NCBI RefSeq assembly: GCF_026278245.1
Contig: NZ_CP111079.1
Location: 3,102,501 to 3,166,500 of the forward strand
DNA length: 64,000 bases
Source of the DNA: Pontibacter kalidii
GTDB lineage: Bacteria > Bacteroidota > Bacteroidia > Cytophagales > Hymenobacteraceae
Direction of reading: 5' to 3'
Made by a program: the position numbers and the translations under genes. Positions within the stretch are counted from its first letter, which is position 1; each line of letters opens with the position of its first letter. The notes under the pieces are model-generated. The model searched no databases and was not told the DNA's origin. It saw only the letters and a list, made by a program, of their open reading frames with translations. Positions 62,640 to 64,000 of this stretch are shown one piece after another.

Positions 62640-62992
62640 ATGCTATAGTTTTAGACGAAAGCGAGGCTCTAATGATTTTATAGTGGCGGTATTTCCTCTA
62701 CACTACCTGCCCCTTACTGACCTTTGATTTATATTCTCCGATTTAACTAGCTGACGCTGCTGCAGAGAAGATGGGCACCCCCCTACCGGAACCCTATGCA
62801 TTGAATTCCTCTGATTATTTTCGTGTTATTTATTTCATACAAAATATATCTTTTTTAAACAAAATCACTATCTTAATAAAAAAAATATTTAAGTACCTAC
62901 CCAGATTTAAATTATGATAATAACATGGGGAGCATATTTAAAACATGTGGCTAAACATCAGATCATAGGCTTTTAGACATCACAGGCAAATA
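62640..62992. other. Divergent gap between cstA and ROK regulator
   Basis: This AT-rich region carries a single AATCAC at 62862-62867, the same hexamer as in the SusC upstream region, followed by long A/T runs. The promoters of both divergent genes should be here; I see no exact TAnnTTTG box. Confidence 0.4.
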
Positions 62993-64000
62993 ATGAGCAA
63001 CATACGAAAGTCTTTCCTGGAAGAATTAGGGGGAGAACACATAACAGGCGTAGCGTATAAGAACGTCTACCAGAAGAAGAGCATCATTTCCTATTTTGCC
63101 AATGTTGGCAACGCGACCATTGCCGAGCTGTGCAAGGAGTTTAATCTGAGCGCTCCCAAGGTTACCAACCTGGTGAATGAATTGATCATCGATGGCTTGG
63201 TGCAGGACTATGGCAAGATAGACTCCACTGGCGGCAGAAAGCCCAACCTGTATGGCCTTGCCCCCGACTCGGGCTTCTTCTTAGGGATCGACGTCAAAAC
63301 CCATTCCATCAACATTGGCCTGACGGACCTTCAGAAGAATATTGTTAAGATCGAGGAGCATTACCCTTACAGGCTTAACAATAGTGAAGAGTCTTTAATG
63401 GAATTGTGCCGCATCATCAACACGTTTATCAAGGATCTGCCTATCCCAAAGTCTAAGATCCTGGGCATCGGCATCAACCTTTCGGGCAGAATTAACTATA
63501 CCACCGGGTACAGCTACAGCTTCTTCCATTTTTATGAAGATCCTCTGAGCAAGATCATTGAGTCGCAGGTGGGCATCCGCGTGTTCCTGGAGAATGACTC
63601 CAGGGCGATGGCCTACGGGGAGTTCTGCGCAGGGGTGGACGGCGGCTTAAAGCATGTCTTGTTCCTCAACCTCGACCACGGATTGGGCTCAGGCATCATC
63701 ATGAACGGACAGTTATACTATGGAAAGTCCGGGTACTCCGGGGAGTTTGGCCACATGCCTGTCTATGATAACGAGATTCTCTGCCACTGCGGTAAAAAAG
63801 GCTGCCTCGAAACGGAAGCATCCGGCAGGGCGCTTGTGCGGATGTTTAAAGAGAAAGTAGCCGAAGGCTCCTCTACCCTGGTGATGCGGGATAAGCAACA
63901 TATAGACGAGATTACGTTAGAGGATATCATTGAGGCGGCACACAACGACGACGTACTGGCCATTGAACTCATTGCCCAGGTAGGGGAGAAAATAGGTCGG
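62993..64000 (+). CDS. ROK-family transcriptional regulator, cut by window end
   Basis: An ATG at 62993 opens a frame of 336 codons without a stop to the window edge. The N-terminal winged helix is ATIAELCKEFNLSAPKVTNLVNEL, followed by IDGLVQDYGKIDSTGGRKPNLYG, and the ROK domain has LGIGINLSGRINYT, LENDSRAMAYGEF, FLNLDHGLGSGIIMNG and the zinc motif CHCGKKGCLE. It resembles the ROK regulator at 49937-51187 but is clearly a separate protein. About 60-70 residues are likely missing, judging by that relative. It diverges from cstA and is a candidate regulator of it or of the SusC/SusD locus. Confidence 0.9.
   Translation, partial: MSNIRKSFLEELGGEHITGVAYKNVYQKKSIISYFANVGNATIAELCKEFNLSAPKVTNLVNELIIDGLVQDYGKIDSTGGRKPNLYGLAPDSGFFLGIDVKTHSINIGLTDLQKNIVKIEEHYPYRLNNSEESLMELCRIINTFIKDLPIPKSKILGIGINLSGRINYTTGYSYSFFHFYEDPLSKIIESQVGIRVFLENDSRAMAYGEFCAGVDGGLKHVLFLNLDHGLGSGIIMNGQLYYGKSGYSGEFGHMPVYDNEILCHCGKKGCLETEASGRALVRMFKEKVAEGSSTLVMRDKQHIDEITLEDIIEAAHNDDVLAIELIAQVGEKIGR

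Noticed and set aside
1..64000. tRNA, rRNA or complete insertion sequence
   Set aside because: I looked for T-loop signatures, conserved rRNA words and transposase motifs and found none.

Overview
This window most likely comes from a member of the Bacteroidota, order Cytophagales, close to Pontibacter or another Hymenobacteraceae. The evidence is the SusC/SusD pair, the FecI/FecR/STN-receptor unit with a DUF4249 partner, DUF1080 and exported Gfo/Idh proteins, lipoprotein signals, Bacteroidota-type -7 boxes (TAnnTTTG) with no clear Shine-Dalgarno sequences, and intergenic repeats of the kind common in this order. There are no rRNA, tRNA, CRISPR or complete insertion-sequence features that I can see.

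Layout. 1-8.6 kb: a cell-wall group (two amidases and a class A beta-lactamase-fold hydrolase), an MDR oxidoreductase divergent from a GNAT acetyltransferase, a secreted subtilase and a cyclophilin lipoprotein, bracketed by two long diverged non-coding repeat blocks. 8.6-17.6 kb: a prolyl-oligopeptidase-family peptidase, a ferredoxin-like protein, ferritin, a cupin, an unknown 346-aa protein and a LytTR regulator/LytS kinase pair. 17.8-23.8 kb: ECF sigma factor, FecR anti-sigma factor, STN-TonB receptor and DUF4249 lipoprotein. 23.9-32.5 kb: YoaK-like protein, an alkyltransferase-like DNA-repair protein, a complete tripartite RND efflux operon and an MgtC/DUF4010 membrane protein. 32.8-45.7 kb: a sugar MFS transporter and a ten-gene leftward cluster (GMC dehydrogenase, its small subunit, cytochrome c, DUF1080, two Gfo/Idh, three TIM-barrel isomerases, MFS permease). 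It reads as a periplasmic pathway for 3-oxidation and cleavage of glycosides. 46.1-64 kb: a SusC/SusD locus with a PKD/PQQ-propeller lipoprotein, two paralogous endonuclease/exonuclease/phosphatase lipoproteins, a ROK kinase, two ROK regulators (one cut by the window end), another exported Gfo/Idh, a Tsx-like porin and CstA.

The strongest unexplained signal is not a gene. The heptamer AAGTATA (TATACTT on the other strand) occurs about 115 times by my hand count. Base composition predicts about six. It lies both between and inside genes, in every reading frame, and it builds a perfect 44-bp palindrome, a tandem array and a long inverted repeat. It is sparse in the SusC/SusD region, which may therefore be a later arrival. 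A second candidate novelty is a rod-like structured intergenic segment at 47601-47757.
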